Positions 17,642 through 26,711 of a DNA stretch of 39,852 nucleotides are shown here, piece by piece. The position numbers were made by a program, and so were the translations under genes. This stretch comes from an uncultured Bacteroidales bacterium (GTDB lineage Bacteria; Bacteroidota; Bacteroidia; Bacteroidales; Bacteroidaceae), in assembly GCA_902774005.1 (NCBI GenBank), contig CACYGK010000016.1:1-39852 (forward strand). The letters are read 5' to 3'. Position 1 is the stretch's first letter. The number at the start of each line of letters is the position of its first letter. The notes under the pieces were generated by a model. The model was not told the DNA's origin. It worked only from the letters and a program-made list of their open reading frames with translations, and did not search any database.

Positions 17642-19498
17642 ATGGAAGACGTAATACATCTTTTACCCGATTCTGTCGCCAATCAGATTGCAGCTGGCGA
17701 AGTGGTTCAGCGACCATCATCTATAGTGAAGGAGATGGTCGAGAACTCTATTGATGCTGGTGCGCAGAATATACAGGTAATTGTAGTCGATGGCGGAAAA
17801 ACCAATGTTCAGGTTATCGACGACGGAAAGGGTATGTCAGAGACAGATGCACGTCTTTCGTTCGAACGTCATGCCACGTCTAAGATTAGTCAGGCTTCCG
17901 ACCTCTTCTCGCTCAGTACGATGGGATTCCGTGGCGAGGCATTAGCTTCTATAGCTGCTGTGGCACAGGTCGAACTGAAAACACGTCGTGCCGAAGATGA
18001 ACTGGGTACTTACATCCAGATATCGGGTTCGCATGTAGATGAACAGGAACCGACTGTCTGTCCCGTTGGAAGTAATTTCTCGGTGAAGAACCTCTTCTTC
18101 AATGTTCCTGCACGTCGCCGATTCCTCAAATCCAACCAGACAGAACTTAATAACGTCATAGCCGACTTTGAACGTGTCGTACTTGTGCACCCTCAGATTT
18201 CGTTCACTCTTTACAGTAACGAGGTAGAGGTGTTCAATCTTCCTCAGTCGTCCGTACGTCAGCGTATTATCAATGTGTTTGGCAAGAAGTTCAACTCCGA
18301 CCTTCTCCCTGTAGAAGTGGAGACATCGCTTGCAAGTATTTCCGGATATGTGGCAAAGCCTGAGACAGCCAAGAAAAAAGGTGTTCATCAGTATTTCTTC
18401 GTCAATGGAAGATATATGCGCCACCCATATTTCCATAGTGCGGTTATGCGTGCCTATGATGGCATGATACCTGCGGGCGAACATATTTCTTACTTTATCT
18501 ATTTCAATGTGTCGCCTGCAGATATCGATGTGAATGTACATCCGACGAAGACAGAGATAAAATTTGACAACGAACAGGCAATCTGGCAGGTATTGTCGGC
18601 TGCTGTGCGTGAAGCCGTAGGACAGTTCTGCAGTGTTCCGCTAATTGATTTCGATGTAGAGGGACGTCCCGATATTCCTGCGATGGGAACTTCTAAGGAG
18701 ATTCCGCAGCAACCCAAACCTATTACCACTTCATATAATCCGTTCCATTCTACGACTCCGCGTCCTGTGGCTGGTTGGGAACGCCTTTATAAGCAGGGTG
18801 GGGAAGAAGGTGATTTTTCTTTCGACAATCTCATACCCAGCGAACTGATAAAAGAAGAGAATGCAGTAACCTCCGGGTCGACATTGAATATATGGAAAGA
18901 TGAAGAACTGGAACCTCCGATGTCTTCATTCGGCGATACATTGCCGAAGTTTCAGTATAAGGGACGATATATAATTTATCCGGACAGTGACGGACTGATA
19001 GCTGTTGATCAGCATCGTGCACATATCCGTATTCTTTACGAACAGAATATGCAATGTCTTGACCATCATCCGCGTCCTACACAGAAACAACTTTTCCCTG
19101 AAATTATTCAGTTTAGCAAGGCAGAGTCGGTAGTTCTTGAAGCTTCGCTCGATGATTTGCTTTCGCTTGGCTTTGAGCTGACGAATCTCGGAGGTGGTTC
19201 ATATTCTGTAGGTGGTGTGCCAATTGAACTTCAGGGACTGAATATCGAAAAACTTCTCCACGAGATCGTCGGTTCCCTTATGGCTCATCCCGACGTGGGT
19301 AATGCAAGGGAAGCGTGGGAGACTATCTCCCTTATCATGGCACGTGAGGCTGCAATCGTTTATGGACAGGTACTTTCCGATACGGAAATGGAACAGTTGC
19401 TGCGCGACCTCTTTGCCACTTCTGCTCCGGCTCGAACTCCTGACGGCAAGGTTATCTATGCTACCATCGATTTCCGGCAGATTGATAATATGTTCTAG
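17642..19498 (+). CDS. mutL: DNA mismatch repair protein MutL
   Basis: 618 residues. The N-terminal GHKL ATPase has 'NSIDAGA', 'DDGKGM', 'RHATSKI' and 'GFRGEALASIA'. A linker (about 330-430) leads to the C-terminal dimerisation domain. MutL couples MutS mismatch recognition to strand removal. The C-terminal metal-binding endonuclease motif, DQHA(X)2E(X)4E in nicking MutLs, reads DQHRAHIRILYE at residues 456-467: the DQH and last E are kept, but the middle Glu is Ile. The usual C-P-H-G-R-P motif is not seen; the matching position reads 'APARTPDGK'. It is the last gene of the run; tRNA genes with their own promoter follow. Confidence 0.97.
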   Translation: MEDVIHLLPDSVANQIAAGEVVQRPSSIVKEMVENSIDAGAQNIQVIVVDGGKTNVQVIDDGKGMSETDARLSFERHATSKISQASDLFSLSTMGFRGEALASIAAVAQVELKTRRAEDELGTYIQISGSHVDEQEPTVCPVGSNFSVKNLFFNVPARRRFLKSNQTELNNVIADFERVVLVHPQISFTLYSNEVEVFNLPQSSVRQRIINVFGKKFNSDLLPVEVETSLASISGYVAKPETAKKKGVHQYFFVNGRYMRHPYFHSAVMRAYDGMIPAGEHISYFIYFNVSPADIDVNVHPTKTEIKFDNEQAIWQVLSAAVREAVGQFCSVPLIDFDVEGRPDIPAMGTSKEIPQQPKPITTSYNPFHSTTPRPVAGWERLYKQGGEEGDFSFDNLIPSELIKEENAVTSGSTLNIWKDEELEPPMSSFGDTLPKFQYKGRYIIYPDSDGLIAVDQHRAHIRILYEQNMQCLDHHPRPTQKQLFPEIIQFSKAESVVLEASLDDLLSLGFELTNLGGGSYSVGGVPIELQGLNIEKLLHEIVGSLMAHPDVGNAREAWETISLIMAREAAIVYGQVLSDTEMEQLLRDLFATSAPARTPDGKVIYATIDFRQIDNMF

Positions 19499-19523
19499 CA
19501 GAAACATTTTTTTCTCTTTTTAT

Positions 19524-19554
19524 TTTGTCATGTAAACAGGAATGCCTACCTTTG
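19524..19554 (+). promoter_or_regulatory. Promoter for the tRNA-Pro/tRNA-Val pair
   Basis: TTTG at 19524-19527, 19 bases, then TACCTTTG at 19547-19554, 53 bases before the first tRNA. Confidence 0.8.
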
Positions 19555-19606
19555 CACTCGGTTTTGAAAACAGGGCTTGTATAGACAGGAATTCCTTCGA
19601 AACTAT

Positions 19607-19679
19607 CGGGATGTAGTACAGTTGGTAGTATACTTGGTTTGGGACCAAGGGGTCGCACGTTCGAGTCGTGTCATCCCGA
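19607..19679 (+). tRNA. tRNA-Pro (anticodon TGG)
   Basis: 73 nt. The acceptor strands CGGGATG and CATCCCG pair fully, with discriminator A at 19679. The anticodon arm CTTGG/CCAAG closes the loop TTTGGGA, giving anticodon TGG. The T-arm loop is TTCGAGT. The CCA end is not encoded. Confidence 0.95.
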
Positions 19680-19688
19680 CATAAAAAA

Positions 19689-19763
19689 GGGCGTTTAGCT
19701 CAGCTGGTTCAGAGCATCTGCCTTACAAGCAGAGGGTCGGCGGTTCGAATCCGTCAACGCCCA
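19689..19763 (+). tRNA. tRNA-Val (anticodon TAC)
   Basis: 75 nt. The acceptor strands GGGCGTT and AACGCCC pair fully, discriminator A at 19763. The anticodon arm TCTGC/GCAGA closes the loop CTTACAA, giving anticodon TAC. D-arm TAGCTCAGCTGGTTCAGAGCA is canonical. Confidence 0.95.
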
Positions 19764-19770
19764 CTTTTAC

Positions 19771-19798
19771 AAAGAGAGCATTGCTCTCTTTTTTTGTT
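19771..19798 (+). terminator. Intrinsic terminator after tRNA-Val
   Basis: Nine-base arms (AAAGAGAGC and GCTCTCTTT) around the loop ATT, running directly into a T-tract. It begins eight bases after the tRNA-Val end. Confidence 0.88.
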
Positions 19799-19892
19799 TT
19801 GTTAAAAGTGTGAAATGTTCGGTGTCTGATGTGATGAATTTCACAAATATTTTGTAACTTCGCCCCCAATTACGTCAAAACAATAGGAAGTA

Positions 19893-20657
19893 ATGGGAAA
19901 GATAATTGCTTTAGCAAATCAGAAAGGTGGTGTGGGCAAGACTACTACAACAGTCAACCTTGCTGCATCGCTGGCAACATTGAAGAAAAAAGTACTGGTT
20001 GTTGATGCTGATCCTCAGGCAAATGCATCTTCAGGACTGGGTGTTGATATTCAACAGGTTGACGTCTCAGTCTATGACTGTATAGTTCGGAATATCGACC
20101 CGCACGAAGCGATATTTACAACAGATTTAGATGGATTGGATGTCCTTCCAAGTCATATCGACCTCGTGGGTGCTGAGATTGAGATGCTCGATATGGAGCA
20201 TCGTGAGAAAGTGCTTAAAGGTGTTCTCGAACCACTGCGTACAGAGTACGATTATATATTCATCGACTGTTCTCCTTCGTTGGGACTGATTACAGTCAAT
20301 TCACTTGCAGCAGCCGATTCAGTCATCATTCCTGTGCAGTGTGAATATTTTGCATTGGAAGGCATCAGCAAATTGTTGAATACTATCAAGATAATCAAAT
20401 CTAAACTGAACCCGAAACTGGAGATTGAAGGTTTCCTCCTCACGATGTTCGATTCGCGTTTGCGTCTGGCAAACCAGATTTTCGATGAGGTTAAACGTCA
20501 CTTCCAGGGATTGGTGTTCAAGACCATAATTCAGCGCAATGTGAAATTGTGTGAGGCTCCGAGTCATGGTATCCCCTGTATCCTGTACGATTCTTCTTCG
20601 GCAGGGGCAAAGAACTACATGGCTCTGGCAAAGGAAATAGTAAAAGCAAATAAGTAA
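19893..20657 (+). CDS. parA: Chromosome-partitioning ATPase ParA (Soj)
   Basis: 254 residues, chromosomal ParA size. The deviant Walker A 'KGGVGKTT' is at residues 11-18, Walker A' '[15 protein letters not shown]' follows, and Walker B is '[11 protein letters not shown]'. It lacks the N-terminal DNA-binding extension of plasmid ParA proteins. ParA binds DNA nonspecifically with ATP and drives origin segregation with ParB, encoded 20 bases downstream. A sequence TAACTTCG at 19855-19862 may be its -7 box, but no good -33 is seen. Confidence 0.96.
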   Translation: MGKIIALANQKGGVGKTTTTVNLAASLATLKKKVLVVDADPQANASSGLGVDIQQVDVSVYDCIVRNIDPHEAIFTTDLDGLDVLPSHIDLVGAEIEMLDMEHREKVLKGVLEPLRTEYDYIFIDCSPSLGLITVNSLAAADSVIIPVQCEYFALEGISKLLNTIKIIKSKLNPKLEIEGFLLTMFDSRLRLANQIFDEVKRHFQGLVFKTIIQRNVKLCEAPSHGIPCILYDSSSAGAKNYMALAKEIVKANK

Positions 20658-20677
20658 AAAATCGACTGAAGGTAAAA

Positions 20678-21556
20678 ATGGCAGTAAAAAAGAAATTTGC
20701 ATTAGGACGTGGACTTGATGCCCTCATCTCTACCGACGAGATTACTACAGGAGGTTCTTCAAGCATAAACGAAATTGACGTCAACCTGATCGACGCCAAC
20801 CCTAATCAGCCGCGTCGCGAGTTTGACCCCGAGACGTTGCAGGAGTTGGCAGACTCTATAGAGGAAATAGGTATTGTACAGCCCATCACCCTCCGCAAGA
20901 TGGAGGACGGACGTTATCAGATTATTGCAGGCGAACGTCGTTGGCGTGCTTCTATGATGGTGGGTTTGAGTACTATACCGGCATATATCCGTACAGCTGA
21001 TGACGAGAACGTGATGGAGATGGCACTTATTGAGAATATACAGCGTCAAGACCTCAACTCACTTGAAATCGCTCTGGCTTACCAGCATCTTATCGACCAT
21101 TACGGACTGACCCAGGAAAAACTGAGTGACAGGGTGGGGAAGAAACGTGCTACGGTAGCCAACTATCTTCGTCTGCTCAAATTGCCGGCTCAGGTTCAGG
21201 TGGCATTGCAAAACAGAGAGATTGACCCGGGACATGCCCGCGCACTCTTGGCTCTTGACGATCCCAAGGCACAGGTCTGCCTGTTCCACGATGTTCAGCA
21301 GAAAAGTTATTCAGTCCGTCAGGTAGAGGAAATAGTAAAGAAAATAAAGGCTGGCGAACTTGACCTGAAAACTTCCAAGAAGACAGTTGGTATGGCGTTG
21401 CCTAAGGAGTATGAAGTAATTCGCGGACAACTCTCGCAGGCACTTGGTACCAATGTGAAGATGTCAATGGGAGCAGGTTATGGTGGCCGTCTTTCTTTCA
21501 CATTTAAAAATGCTGACGAACTGCATGCCATCATCCAAAAGATTTTGCATAGTTAA
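20678..21556 (+). CDS. parB: Chromosome-partitioning protein ParB (Spo0J/Noc family)
   Basis: 292 residues. The N-terminal CTPase/ParB domain has 'NPNQPRREFD', 'IVQPITLRK' and 'IIAGERRWRAS' (CTP-binding motifs). The central helix-turn-helix region that binds parS lies around residues 125-200 ('GLTQEKLSDRVGKKRATVANYLRLLKLP'), and the C-terminal dimerisation part has 'LSFTFKNADELHAIIQKIL'. I did not find an obvious 16-bp parS palindrome in the window. The pair with parA is the standard partition system. Confidence 0.96.
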   Translation: MAVKKKFALGRGLDALISTDEITTGGSSSINEIDVNLIDANPNQPRREFDPETLQELADSIEEIGIVQPITLRKMEDGRYQIIAGERRWRASMMVGLSTIPAYIRTADDENVMEMALIENIQRQDLNSLEIALAYQHLIDHYGLTQEKLSDRVGKKRATVANYLRLLKLPAQVQVALQNREIDPGHARALLALDDPKAQVCLFHDVQQKSYSVRQVEEIVKKIKAGELDLKTSKKTVGMALPKEYEVIRGQLSQALGTNVKMSMGAGYGGRLSFTFKNADELHAIIQKILHS

Positions 21557-21568
21557 GAACATAACGAG

Positions 21569-22339
21569 TTGAGGATTCTCTTATTATACATATTGCTTTC
21601 TCTCGTGTGTGCAGACATCTCTGCGCAGGATGTTGATAGTGTAAAGACCGTACCGACCGATACTCTGCGCCATACGGCACATGCTGACAGTGTGAGTTCT
21701 GTTGATTATGAGGAAGTTAATCAGGTTGTAGCGGCTGAAACCGTTGTCGAACTGGATACGGTAGGTAACGAACTGCACCTTCTTACTGCTGCCGATGTTG
21801 AGACTGAATCTCAGACGGTTGACACCAAACGCTGGGTTCCAGACCCCAAGAAAGCATTATGGCTTTCAATAGTTTTTCCTGGTGCCGGACAGATTTACAA
21901 TCGTAAATACTGGAAACTGCCTCTCATTTACGGTGGTTTTATAGGTTGTGCTTATGCATTGATGTGGAACGGAACGATGTACCGTGACTATTCACAGGCT
22001 TATCAGGATATAATGGATAACGACCCCAATACAAAGAGTTACGAGGATTTCCTTCCGAGTGGCTATGATGTGGATTCGCGTCTTGAATACCTGCAGAGTT
22101 TGTTTAAGCGAAAGAAAAACTATTTCCGTCGTTATCGCGACTTGAGTATCTTCTGTATGATAGGTGTTTACCTGCTTTCCATTATTGATGCATACGTCGA
22201 TGCGGAGCTCTCGAGTTTTGATATCTCCCGCGACCTTACTATGAAGGTACGTCCAGCCATATTCAACGAGCGTCAACACTCCCGTAGCAATATGCTCAAC
22301 GGCAATACTTACGGTCTGCAATGCAGCCTGAATTTCTAA
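21569..22339 (+). CDS. DUF5683 domain protein, exported or membrane-associated
   Basis: 256 residues from a TTG start at 21569; no ATG gives the signal peptide, and TTG yields 'MRILLLYILLSLVCADISAQ'. An acidic, low-complexity stretch follows, then the DUF5683 core from about residue 88: 'WVPDPKKALWLSIVFPGAGQIYNRKYWKLPLIYGG', with two or three hydrophobic helices. The family is typical of Bacteroidetes and has no established function. It sits 12 bases after parB and its stop is directly followed by the transglycosylase start. Confidence 0.8.
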   Translation: MRILLLYILLSLVCADISAQDVDSVKTVPTDTLRHTAHADSVSSVDYEEVNQVVAAETVVELDTVGNELHLLTAADVETESQTVDTKRWVPDPKKALWLSIVFPGAGQIYNRKYWKLPLIYGGFIGCAYALMWNGTMYRDYSQAYQDIMDNDPNTKSYEDFLPSGYDVDSRLEYLQSLFKRKKNYFRRYRDLSIFCMIGVYLLSIIDAYVDAELSSFDISRDLTMKVRPAIFNERQHSRSNMLNGNTYGLQCSLNF

Positions 22340-23620
22340 TTGAAACGGACAATGTGTTTTAGATATTTCATATTATTAATATGTACACTACTTGTCAATA
22401 TCTCCGCCATCAAGGCACAGGTGAATTATGAGGTGGATGATACTATTAACGGAGAGGCAGTCGATATGCCCGTCGGAGTGTTTGTGACAGAGGAGGATTT
22501 GAACACCAATCTGGTTGTCGATTCACTTCTCGACGAAGAGTCCGGGAACCTCAGTTACGAGGACTCAATCATCATCGCCCGTCTTGCTGCAATACCTACT
22601 ACTATTGAGATGCCACTTAATAACGTAACTCGCAGATATATACAGAATTACAGTCGTCGTTGTAATCCATCGGTTTCAGCTATGCTGGCATCCATAGACT
22701 TCTATTCTCCTATCTTTGAAGAGGCTCTTGAGCACTATGAATTACCGCTCGAACTGAAATATCTTCCTGTCATCGAATCGGCTTTGCGACCTACGGCTAC
22801 GAGTCGTGTGGGAGCAGCAGGACTGTGGCAGTTTATGCCGGCTACCGGACGTCGTTACGGACTGCTCATCAACACCTTGGTTGATGAACGGCGCGACCCC
22901 ATAAAATCCAGTGAGGCAGCAGCTCACTACCTCAGCGACCTGTATAATATGTTCGGTGATTGGGGACTGGCTATCGCAGCTTACAACTGTGGCGAACGTA
23001 ATATAATGAAAGCCATCATTCGCAGTGGTAATCCTGAGAATCCTGACTTCTGGACTATCTACAACTACCTGCCTCACGAGACTCGTGGATACGTACCTGC
23101 CTTTATAGCAGCCAACTACATCATGACATATTATTATGAGCATGGTATCGAGCCGCGTGAATCTACACTTCCCGACGAGGTAGATACCGTCTTGGTTCTT
23201 GCCGACATCCATCTCGATCGTGTGGCAAGTGTCTGCAATATGGATATCAACGACTTGAAAATACTCAACCCTCAGTACCGCCGCAATATCGTGCCGGCAA
23301 GCAATGTTCTTTGTCTGCCTGTCGATGCCGTAGAACCATACCTCAAATACGAGAATACCGTCTATTCCGGTAATATATCCGGTTTGCGTCGTACCGTCGT
23401 AGCCGACTTGCCTCAGTACGAACCTTCAAAGTCACGCTATCGCAAAGGCAGGAAGGGTAGGCGGGGCAGTTCGTCGGGTAGCAAGAGTGTAACAGCCCGC
23501 AAGGGTGACAGTCTTTCGGCTATAGCCCGTCGCAGCGGTACTACGGTAGCCCAACTGAAGAAACTCAACGGAATGAAGGGCGATAAGATTCGCTCAGGTC
23601 AGAAAATACGTGTAAAATAA
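22340..23620 (+). CDS. mltD: Lytic transglycosylase with LysM domain (MltD-like)
   Basis: 426 residues. A signal peptide leads into a lysozyme-like SLT domain (about 115-280). 'LKYLPVIESALRP' holds the candidate catalytic Glu (about residue 146); 'GAAGLWQFMPATGRRYGL' and 'AAYNCGERNI' are further SLT motifs. A LysM domain occupies the last ~45 residues ('ARKGDSLSAIARRSGTTVAQ') and binds peptidoglycan. The enzyme cleaves glycan strands to 1,6-anhydro products. The start is TTG at 22340, directly after the previous stop, giving a more basic leader (MKRTMCFR); an ATG at 22352 is the alternative. Symbol is by analogy. Confidence 0.9.
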   Translation: MKRTMCFRYFILLICTLLVNISAIKAQVNYEVDDTINGEAVDMPVGVFVTEEDLNTNLVVDSLLDEESGNLSYEDSIIIARLAAIPTTIEMPLNNVTRRYIQNYSRRCNPSVSAMLASIDFYSPIFEEALEHYELPLELKYLPVIESALRPTATSRVGAAGLWQFMPATGRRYGLLINTLVDERRDPIKSSEAAAHYLSDLYNMFGDWGLAIAAYNCGERNIMKAIIRSGNPENPDFWTIYNYLPHETRGYVPAFIAANYIMTYYYEHGIEPRESTLPDEVDTVLVLADIHLDRVASVCNMDINDLKILNPQYRRNIVPASNVLCLPVDAVEPYLKYENTVYSGNISGLRRTVVADLPQYEPSKSRYRKGRKGRRGSSSGSKSVTARKGDSLSAIARRSGTTVAQLKKLNGMKGDKIRSGQKIRVK

Positions 23621-23630
23621 GATTATACCT

Positions 23631-25865
23631 ATGGAAGACGATCTTGAAAAGCAGAAAAAAGAAGATAAGATGGTAGAAGAAGAGTTTCAGCGACTCATCG
23701 ACTCCTACTTGTCAACAAAACATAGAAAGAAAGTTGAAATCATCACCAAGGCTTTCAACTTTGCGAAGCAGGCACACAAAGGTGTCCGTCGTCTCTCCGG
23801 CGAACCGTACATCATGCACCCTTTGGCTGTTGCCCGGATTGTCAGTTCCGAGATTGGACTTGGCAGTACATCCATCTGTTCGGCATTGCTCCACGATGTA
23901 GTTGAGGATACCGACTACACAGTCGAGGACATCGAAAATATGTTCGGTCCGAAGATTGCGCAGATCGTTGACGGACTGACGAAGATTTCCGGTGGTATCT
24001 TCGGTGACCATGCTTCGGCTCAGGCTGAGAACTTCAAGAAACTCCTGCTCACGATGAGTGATGACATCCGTGTCATACTTATCAAGATAGCCGACCGCCT
24101 CCATAACATGCGTACCCTCGGTGCTCAGGCTCCCAACAAACGGTATAAGATTGCAGGTGAGACACTCTATATCTATGCTCCGCTGGCAAACCGACTCGGA
24201 CTCAACAAGATAAAGAGCGAACTGGAGGACCTCAGTTTCCGTTACGAGCACCAGGAAGAATACGAGGCAATTGTAAACAAACTGGCTGATACTCAAGCAG
24301 AACGTAATACTATTTTCGATACGTTTACGGCTCCTATCCGTAAACAGCTCGACAGTATGGGACTTGATTACGAGATTATTCAGCGTGTCAAGACACCTTA
24401 TTCCATCTGGCGTAAGATGCAGACAAAGAATATCCCGTTCGAAGAGGTTTACGACATCCTTGCCGTACGTATCATCTTTACTCCAAAGCAACCGGAAGCC
24501 GAACTGAACGAATGCTTTGATATCTACGTCGGTTTATGTAAGATTTATTCATCCCATCCCGACCGTCTGCGCGACTGGGTGAGTCACCCTAAAGCCAATG
24601 GTTATCAGGCACTTCATGTCACACTCATGTCACCCAAGGGTGAGTGGATAGAGGTGCAGATTCGTTCGCAGCGCATGGATGAGATAGCCGAGAAGGGACT
24701 TGCAGCCCATTGGAAATATAAGGACGGTGAGAAGACCGAGACTACGGCAGAACTGGAACTCGACAAGTGGCTTACTACCATCAAGGAAATCCTTGACGAC
24801 CCGCAGCCCGATGCCATGGACTTCCTCGACACTATCAAACTCAACCTCTTTGCGAGCGAGATATTCGTGTTTACCCCGAAGGGAGAACTGCGTACCATGC
24901 CTGCCGGCAGTACGACGCTCGACTTTGCCTTTACCATCCATACCTTTGTGGGCAGTCATTGTATCGGTGCCAAGGTAAACCATAAACTCGTCCCCATCAG
25001 TCATAAGTTGCAGAGTGGTGACCAGGTCGAGATTCTTACTTCGAAATCTGCTCATCCTACACGTGAGTGGCTTTCCTATGCTACCACAGCAAAGGCTACC
25101 ACAAAGATATTAGCCATCCTGCGTCGCGAAGAGCGTGAGGCACAACGTCGGGGCGAAGAGAAATTTTATGCGTTCCTTCAAGCAAACGACATCCCGCGCG
25201 ACAGCGTAACATATGAGAAACTCTGCAAACTGCACGACTGTCAAAAGGCTGAACAGCTGATGATAGCTATCGGAGAAGGTAAGGTACAACTCGGACCGGC
25301 GGATGTCAGTCGATTGAAGGAAAAGAAGATTCAGAGTTGGCGACGTCTCTTCTCGTTTGGAAACAAGTCTGTGCCGTCATTGCCGTTGTTCGATGAACAT
25401 ACCGAACAGATAGATCGCAAGAAGACTATAAAACTTACCGATGAGAGCATCCGCAGTCAATACACATTGGCAGAATGTTGCCGTCCTATTCCGGGTGATG
25501 CCATAATGGGATATATCGATGATAACAATCATGTAGTCATCCATAAGGTCAAATGTCCACGTACCCAGATACTTAAGTCTGCCCACGGCAATCGTGTTCT
25601 CAGTGCCGAATGGGATACAAGCGAGTTAGCCGAATTCCCTGTTGACATCAACATCAAGGGTATCGACAATAAAGGACTCTTGTTGGGTGTTACGAGAGTT
25701 ATCTCCGAGATGCACGACATCAATATCTGCAAATTGAAGGTGGATTGCGAGGACGGACTCTTCGATTGTATGGTTCAGGTCAGCGTACACAACACCAAGG
25801 ACGTGAAGAACCTTATCTCTGCCCTTGGAAAAGTGCCTGATGTGAAAGAGGTCAGCCGAGTGTAA
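23631..25865 (+). CDS. Bifunctional (p)ppGpp synthetase/hydrolase (RelA/SpoT)
   Basis: 744 residues, full RSH length. The HD hydrolase domain is intact: 'EPYIMHPLAVARI', 'ALLHDVVEDT' and 'IADRLHNMRTL'. The synthetase domain has 'RVKTPYSIWRKM', 'NGYQALHVTL' and 'EVQIRSQRMDEIAEKGLAAHW'. TGS ('FTPKGELRTMPAGSTTLDFAF') and C-terminal ACT domains follow. The intact HD suggests both synthesis and hydrolysis of (p)ppGpp. It follows the transglycosylase by ten bases and its 3' end overlaps the convergent rsmA by 14 bases. Confidence 0.96.
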   Translation: MEDDLEKQKKEDKMVEEEFQRLIDSYLSTKHRKKVEIITKAFNFAKQAHKGVRRLSGEPYIMHPLAVARIVSSEIGLGSTSICSALLHDVVEDTDYTVEDIENMFGPKIAQIVDGLTKISGGIFGDHASAQAENFKKLLLTMSDDIRVILIKIADRLHNMRTLGAQAPNKRYKIAGETLYIYAPLANRLGLNKIKSELEDLSFRYEHQEEYEAIVNKLADTQAERNTIFDTFTAPIRKQLDSMGLDYEIIQRVKTPYSIWRKMQTKNIPFEEVYDILAVRIIFTPKQPEAELNECFDIYVGLCKIYSSHPDRLRDWVSHPKANGYQALHVTLMSPKGEWIEVQIRSQRMDEIAEKGLAAHWKYKDGEKTETTAELELDKWLTTIKEILDDPQPDAMDFLDTIKLNLFASEIFVFTPKGELRTMPAGSTTLDFAFTIHTFVGSHCIGAKVNHKLVPISHKLQSGDQVEILTSKSAHPTREWLSYATTAKATTKILAILRREEREAQRRGEEKFYAFLQANDIPRDSVTYEKLCKLHDCQKAEQLMIAIGEGKVQLGPADVSRLKEKKIQSWRRLFSFGNKSVPSLPLFDEHTEQIDRKKTIKLTDESIRSQYTLAECCRPIPGDAIMGYIDDNNHVVIHKVKCPRTQILKSAHGNRVLSAEWDTSELAEFPVDINIKGIDNKGLLLGVTRVISEMHDINICKLKVDCEDGLFDCMVQVSVHNTKDVKNLISALGKVPDVKEVSRV

Positions 25866-26640
25866 GTACTTCGCTCACACGGTTTGTCAGTTCTACGTAT
25901 TCCTGAACCGACAACTGTTCCGGTCTTTTGTTGAATATCTCATCTTCGAGTAGCGGACAATCCTTCGGCAGAATCTGTTTCATTCCGTTTCTCATCATCT
26001 TCCTGCGCATAGTGAAGACTGTCTTCACAATTCTGCGAAACAGTTGTTCATCGCAACCGAGCGACTGTGCCTGATTGCGAGTCATCCTGATCACGGCACT
26101 CTTCACCTTTGGTGGTGGATTGAAAACATGTTCGTGTACGGTAAACAGATATTCCACGTCGTACCATGCCTGAATCATAATGCTCAATACTCCGTAAGCC
26201 TTCGAACCCGGTTGCGCTGCGATGCGTTCAGCTACTTCCTTCTGAATCATACCCGTGCAGCATGGAATCAGATTTTTGTTTTCAAGCATATGGAAGAAAA
26301 TCTGACTTGAGATATTGTAGGGGTAATTGCCTGTAAGTACGAACGGACGTCCGTCGAACACCTTCGTAAGGTCCAGTTGCAGGAAGTCCGCCTCGATGAT
26401 GCCGTCGCGCAGGCTGGGGTAGTGCTCTTGCAGGTATGGAACCGACTCGCGGTCTATCTCCACGACCTTCAGTTCGCGTCCTTTCTGCATCAGGAATTGG
26501 GTGAGCACACCCATGCCCGGACCCACTTCCAGAATGGGTAACGGATTGCAAATATCTACCGTGTCAGCAATCCTACTTGCTATCTGTAAGTCAGTTAAAA
26601 AGTGCTGACCTAAAAACTTCTTGGGTTTTACGCTATTCAT
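25852..26640 (-). CDS. rsmA: 16S rRNA dimethyladenosine transferase
   Basis: 262 residues from the ATG at 26640. An upstream in-frame extension to 26826 is rejected, since it would run through the divergent promoter and gene start. RsmA (KsgA) dimethylates two adjacent adenines near the 3' end of 16S rRNA. Motifs: 'KKFLGQHFLTD', SAM-binding 'ILEVGPGMGVLTQFL' and catalytic 'GNYPYNISSQIFF' (family NxPY). The 3' end overlaps the end of the RSH gene by 14 bases, convergently. Confidence 0.96.
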   Translation of the reverse strand: MNSVKPKKFLGQHFLTDLQIASRIADTVDICNPLPILEVGPGMGVLTQFLMQKGRELKVVEIDRESVPYLQEHYPSLRDGIIEADFLQLDLTKVFDGRPFVLTGNYPYNISSQIFFHMLENKNLIPCCTGMIQKEVAERIAAQPGSKAYGVLSIMIQAWYDVEYLFTVHEHVFNPPPKVKSAVIRMTRNQAQSLGCDEQLFRRIVKTVFTMRRKMMRNGMKQILPKDCPLLEDEIFNKRPEQLSVQEYVELTNRVSEVLTLG

Positions 26641-26655
26641 TAGAAGAAAAATATC

Positions 26656-26663
26656 TATCTTTG
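26656..26663 (+). promoter_or_regulatory. Candidate -7 box for the flippase-like gene
   Basis: TATCTTTG, a full -7 match, 48 bases before the ATG at 26712 and just upstream of the divergent rsmA start. No TTTG is found at the expected -33 position. Confidence 0.55.
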
Positions 26664-26711
26664 CCAATCGAAGGGCGAAGATACAAATAAGTGCTGATAT
26701 TTTAAAGAGAA

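Noticed and set aside
19855-19862. Full promoter for parA
   Set aside because: TAACTTCG resembles a -7 box but no TTTG is found 19-21 bases upstream.
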